Assembly (NCBI GenBank): GCA_014925825.1
Contig: JACGCK010000007.1
Location: 496,001 to 560,000 of the forward strand
Reading direction: 5' to 3'
From: Pholiota molesta
Lineage: Eukaryota; Basidiomycota; Agaricomycetes; Agaricales; Strophariaceae
Length of the DNA stretch: 64,000 nt
This document shows positions 60,242 to 64,000 of the stretch, one piece after another. Within the stretch, counting starts at the first letter, position 1; the number at the start of each line of letters is the position of its first letter. The position numbers and the translations under genes were made by a program. The notes beneath the pieces were generated by a model. It saw only the letters and a list, made by a program, of their open reading frames with translations. It was not told the DNA's origin and ran no database searches.

Positions 60242-60693
60242 AGAAATAATGGAGTTCCAGCGTCATGGTTGTCTTACATTACACGTGATCTGCAATATAC
60301 TTGATGAGTCTTGATCTCCACTGACAGTGGCCACTCACACTGCCGATACCTAACGATACTGTGCATGTCGGAGAGGCAATGGAGAGGCCAAGAGTCCATC
60401 AAGTCCAGACTGTATGATAATCCTGACTGACCATATTCCACCAATCTAGCTACTTTAACTACCTAATAATACGATTTTGTTAGACGTTGCTAGATTGTCT
60501 CTAAAATATATAACCCTTGGTTTGATTCTCGTCCCTCAGGCAGTGGCTGATTCGATGAGGATGTTCTTCCGGGCCATTTTCCTTGACAAAAGTTCGAAGA
60601 GCCATGTGGGTTCGTGAGGTTGCCCGAGGGAATCAAAATGCAGGAGAGCACTGATATGATGGGAGCTACTGCCCTTAGATAGATTTGGACCCT
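60242..60693. other. Intergenic; no gene
   Basis: Ordinary sequence between the start of the J-protein gene and the 3' end of ATG101. Confidence 0.4.
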
Positions 60694-61536
60694 TTAACCC
60701 AGTTCAAGATTTCCCACTTTGACGACAACTTTAAATGGAAACGGTGAAATAGTGGTCGCGTCCGTGATGGGAGGGACAACTGCACGCCCACGCTCTGAGG
60801 AAGTATAGTTGACCATGGTATGAATCGTTTCCGTTAGGGTGGATGCAAGATTAGTTTGGAAGTGCATTCGATCTTTATGGAATATTAGAGGCGTTGACGT
60901 CGGGGTGATTGGAAATCTTTACCTTGGTCTGTTTTAGGTTGTCGCAATTCGGCATTGATAACCCTAGCAAAATGCCCCTCGTAAGTATCTTTCCAGTGTT
61001 CTGCAAGTGTTCTGCAAGACACGTACCATCGCTCCCAAGGAACCTCTTCCTCGCCTGTCGAAAACCAATTCTTTTTCAGCTTCTTTTCAGCAATTGTAAT
61101 GATTATCTGACATCCTGTCAGGAAGCTGTTATGCACTGTAGACTTCGTCCAACACATACTTGTCCTCTCTTGTTCGCTCCACTTTCGATGGCTCTCCAAA
61201 ACACTTCAATCTTCTCGTTCACAAGCCTTTCCGTATCCGTATCTGACACGCCGGGCTGCAGAAGAATAAGTGAGATGGACAGGCGCCCATCAGTCTTATC
61301 AAGAGGGAAGAAGTCAGACGCACCATCGTCACATCGAGCACCTCGAAAGTCTGCGGTTTTATAGTCCCAAAGAGGCGGTGGAACAAGATAGAGTGGATTA
61401 CGCCATGGAGCACATCTTTTGTGGTCAGACGATCAAGGACCTATCGACGATATGAAATTCGCACTGCCAGGCATGGACACAGAAGATAGAGACGCACCAA
61501 GTCGATCGTGATTGTAGGCAGCACATCGGTATTCAT
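60694..61536 (-). CDS. atg101: Autophagy protein ATG101
   Basis: Six exons, 61536-61498, 61440-61324, 61255-61160, 61106-61027, 60963-60923 and 60872-60694, give 183 aa. It matches the ATG101 HORMA-fold family from end to end: DVLHGVIHSILFHRLFGTIK, PQTFEVLDVTMPGVSDTDT, then EKKLKKNWFSTGEEEVPWER with W following (the region holding the WF finger of the family), and the C-terminal RGRAVVPPITDATTISPFPF with KVVVKVG. ATG101 binds ATG13 and stabilises the ULK/Atg1 initiation complex. It occurs in most eukaryotes but not in budding yeast, so this fungus uses the ATG101 form of the complex (inference). The first exon is only 39 nt. Confidence 0.94.
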
Positions 61537-62135
61537 TATCATAACAGTTCATAAGACCAAGTTCAGTGAGCGATGTAGCACTTCTATAATCTACTAGACG
61601 TGGTAGTGGTGGAGGGAAATGAACCCCTAACCCAGGACGGTGCGCACTGCGGCGATGAAATGACTGCATGAACACGTGATTTTTGCCTCATCGTCTATCG
61701 CCGGCCTGGATATATCTTTCTGGGCCCTGGGGGTAGTGGTAGGAGCGAACACAGGAAAGGTCTTTAAATTCTGAGTAGGATATTCTGAATTTGAATTTGA
61801 TATTTGTACAACAGACGACAACTTGTATATATACCGCACTTTTAACACTGTCCACATACCGCATAGTACAGGTATCGAATCGCATCGCATCGAATCGTAA
61901 TCATCACCATATCGCGTGTTTGAGTGGGGGTCGCCAAAGCATAGTAAACGGGGAACGAGAAAGTAGGCCAGAGATAGACATAGAGAATAATTTGCGCGCT
62001 CCATCCGCCGAGAAGAATCAAGAGCGAGGCAGCACCATCTGAAACAAGTCAACCAAGAAACCCAAAGGAAATGCACATCTACACCCTCCTCGCGCCTTCT
62101 AATCAACAGCTCTCTTTTCTTCCCTTTCCCAAAAT
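61537..62135. other. Intergenic; no gene
   Basis: Promoter side of ATG101 and 3' flank of the trehalose gene. A CGCATCGCATCGAATCG minirepeat lies at about 61877. Confidence 0.4.
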
Positions 62136-64000
62136 TCAATTCACCCCCATCGCACCAACGAACCCCTTCAGCACACCCAGCGTATCCTCGCTCTCCAACC
62201 GCCACTTCGCATCCGTGCCCTTCCCGCTCGTGCTCACCGTCTCCGCCCCATCAAACTCATTCAGCCGCCTCAACAACTTCTCGTCCGAGCTCACCGCCAG
62301 CAAGAAGTCGATCTCATGCGGCGCCCCCGCGTTGTCCCCGCTCCCCATCCCGCCGTACCCGCCGCCGCCCCCGTCCGCGCCGCCCCCGCCGCCAAGGAGC
62401 GCCGGGAACCCGTTCGCGCTGCCGCCGATCTCGCTCACCGGCGAGAAGATGCCGCCGCTGCTCCCGCTGAGCGTGTCCGCGGCGGAGCGGTGCACGTGCG
62501 AGCGCGCGGGCCCGCCAGGGTGCAGAATCGCGCCGACGGCGGTTGAGCGCGAGACATTGTTGGGCAGGACGAGGAAGCTGTTGCGCCCCGGGATAATGCG
62601 CAGGCCGTAGCGCTCGCCGAGACTGGATGTGGGGGTTTAGTGAACGAGCTAGGTAGGAACCGGAGGGCGTAAAGGGCTCACCTGTCGAAGATGTGGTTCT
62701 GCGCCTCCGCAGCCTGGCGCTGCGCCCACTGTCTATCAGGATGGTCGGTGCCGACGCCCGTCCAGAAGCGCCAGACCATGGAGGCTTGACGCTCCTCTAT
62801 AAACGAGCCAGGCGTACGCTCCGTGAACTAGAGCAAGGGAATTATTTCAGTACTTCTACGCTCGACAAGAGAAGAGTAGAATGGGAGACATACATAGTTG
62901 AGAATCTCCAAACAAGCGCTCTTCCACGTCAAGTTGAAGTTGGACACCATATTGATCCACTCCCCGCCAATCTGCTTTCCATTAGCATTAATTCCACTGC
63001 CAACAGCGCGCGTCTTGATGAAGCACCCATTCTCGGCCCTGGAAAAAATGCCATTAACAAACCGCATCCCAAAGGAGAGAAGCACGTACACAATCCCAAC
63101 CTTGGGCACCTTCTCCGCCACAGCCTCCAGCACGCCCCGCACCTGCAGCCCGCTCAGCAACCACACCTCATTCCGCCTATCCTCCGCCAGCTTCCCCAGG
63201 ACCGCCACCGCGCGCTCCGCCGCCTCCGGGAGCGCCGCCCCCGGCGCCGAGAGCTCCAGCACCGCCTTCTTCGTCAGATCGCGGCTCCACAGCGTCCCCT
63301 CAAAGTCGACCAGCAGCAGCCGCTTCTGCGAGTGCTTGTACTTGGAGACGAGCATGGCCGGCGTGAGGACGGGGACGGCGGACGAGGAGATGTTGAGGTC
63401 GTCGAGCGACGCGGTGTGCTCCGTGTTGGCGCGCACGCAGCGGTTGAGGAAGGACGTCACGAACGCCTGCGCAGTCTGCGTCGTGACGTGGTTGTGCAGG
63501 TCCTATGAGACAATTATTTTCATGAGCAAAGGTAATAAGACGAAACAAGAGAGGGAAAAAAAGGATACGCACCTCCCATCGCGAACGCGCCTCCTCATCC
63601 TCCATCGTCAGCGCCTGATGGATCGCGTTCGCCGTCCCCCGCGTATCCCACGGGTTGATCGCAATACACGACCGAAAGCCGCTGTAACTATAGCTCCCCG
63701 TGAACTCGCTCAGGATCAGCGGCCGGAAACTCCCCTCCTGGCACTCCACGTACTCGTGCGTGCGCAGCGCCATGCCCTCGCGCAGGCTCGTCACGATGAA
63801 CGCGTCCCCGACCGTCAGCAGCGCGAGGTACTGGCTGAACGTCAGGTCCTGCGTGTGCAGGAACACGACCGGCTGGTACGTCAGCGTCGAGTAGCGCGAG
63901 TTGATCCGCGCGACGACGTCCGTCACGCCTCCCGCCGCGGCCTCGTTCAACTCCGACGTCTGCAGCGCGACCTGGATGAGCACGACCTTGCCCTGCCACG
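62136..64000 (-). CDS. Trehalose-6-phosphate synthase/phosphatase-like protein, C-terminal part
   Basis: Partial gene; the 5' part lies beyond the window edge. Exons: 64000-63573 (partial), 63502-63090, 63038-62894, 62827-62682 and 62622-62136, giving 538 aa. The first exon is the end of a GT20 synthase-like domain (VFLHTQDLTFSQYLALLTVG, then DAFIVTSLREGMALRTHEYV). The phosphatase-like domain follows: LLLVDFEGTLW, EVWLLSGLQ, AENGCFIK, FTERTPGSFIEERQASMVWR and GERYGLRIIPG. Motif I reads D-F-E-G-T, with Glu where active HAD phosphatases have the second Asp, so activity may be lost or weak. This suggests a Tps3/Tsl1-like regulatory subunit of the trehalose synthase complex (inference). A Gly-rich insert lies near the C-terminus. 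Confidence 0.88.

Overview
The window is nuclear DNA of a filamentous basidiomycete, most likely a wood- or litter-decaying member of the Agaricomycetes. The genes are dense in introns of about 50-75 nt with GT-AG ends. The families present are typical of this class: a class II fungal peroxidase, a DUF6533 seven-helix protein, an F-box protein of the LPEDVERLIFE type, a TPR protein with a fungal N-terminal helical module, and RBR RING ligases. Exon structures below were derived by hand from splice sites and reading phase; no searches were run.

Layout, left to right. 1-7.5 kb: one weak hypothetical gene, then a three-exon TPR protein of about 1131 aa. 7.5-9.4 kb: decayed coding remnants and a truncated inverted copy of the MICOS gene found intact at 19-20 kb. 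9.8-12.4 kb (minus): a secreted ten-exon GH78-like glycosidase. 13.5-16 kb: GC-rich diverged repeats and an 831-bp fold-back element. 16.1-20.0 kb: a HAPSTR1/DUF4588-like gene, a small hypothetical gene and the MICOS (apolipoprotein O-like) gene. 20.4-29.8 kb: a tandem array of four paralogous genes with a common promoter motif; three encode RBR (RING-IBR-RING) ubiquitin ligases, and in one the RBR part is replaced in frame by a DIRS-like reverse transcriptase/RNase H. 30.4-31.7 kb: the CCR4-NOT subunit NOT11.

32.5-40.5 kb is a transposon block: a 443-bp Helitron-like element with both ends, an intron-bearing tRNA-Glu(CUC), a 564-bp pogo-like MITE, and a 5.5-kb non-autonomous LTR element. The LTR element has apparently identical 403-bp LTRs, a TCCTG target duplication, and an internal array of about 330-bp tandem units instead of gag-pol. 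41.4-45 kb holds two genes broken by single-base shifts (a single-pass membrane protein and a mitochondrial uS19 copy) and unassigned fragments.

45.1-64 kb is again gene-rich: an atypical manganese peroxidase with an E-S-D metal-site signature, a 50-aa secreted peptide, an F-box protein, a Cla4-type PAK kinase (PH-CRIB-kinase), a secreted SnoaL-like protein, a DUF6533 membrane protein, a J-domain protein with a C-terminal membrane anchor, ATG101, and the C-terminal part of a trehalose-6-phosphate synthase/phosphatase-like protein that runs off the right edge.

The housekeeping genes (NOT11, ATG101, MICOS, Cla4, trehalose protein, J-protein) do not form a pathway cluster. The accessory material (RBR array, TPR protein, transposons, pseudogenes) is interspersed among them. 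Several single-base shifts fall in short homopolymers, so some apparent pseudogenes could be consensus errors.
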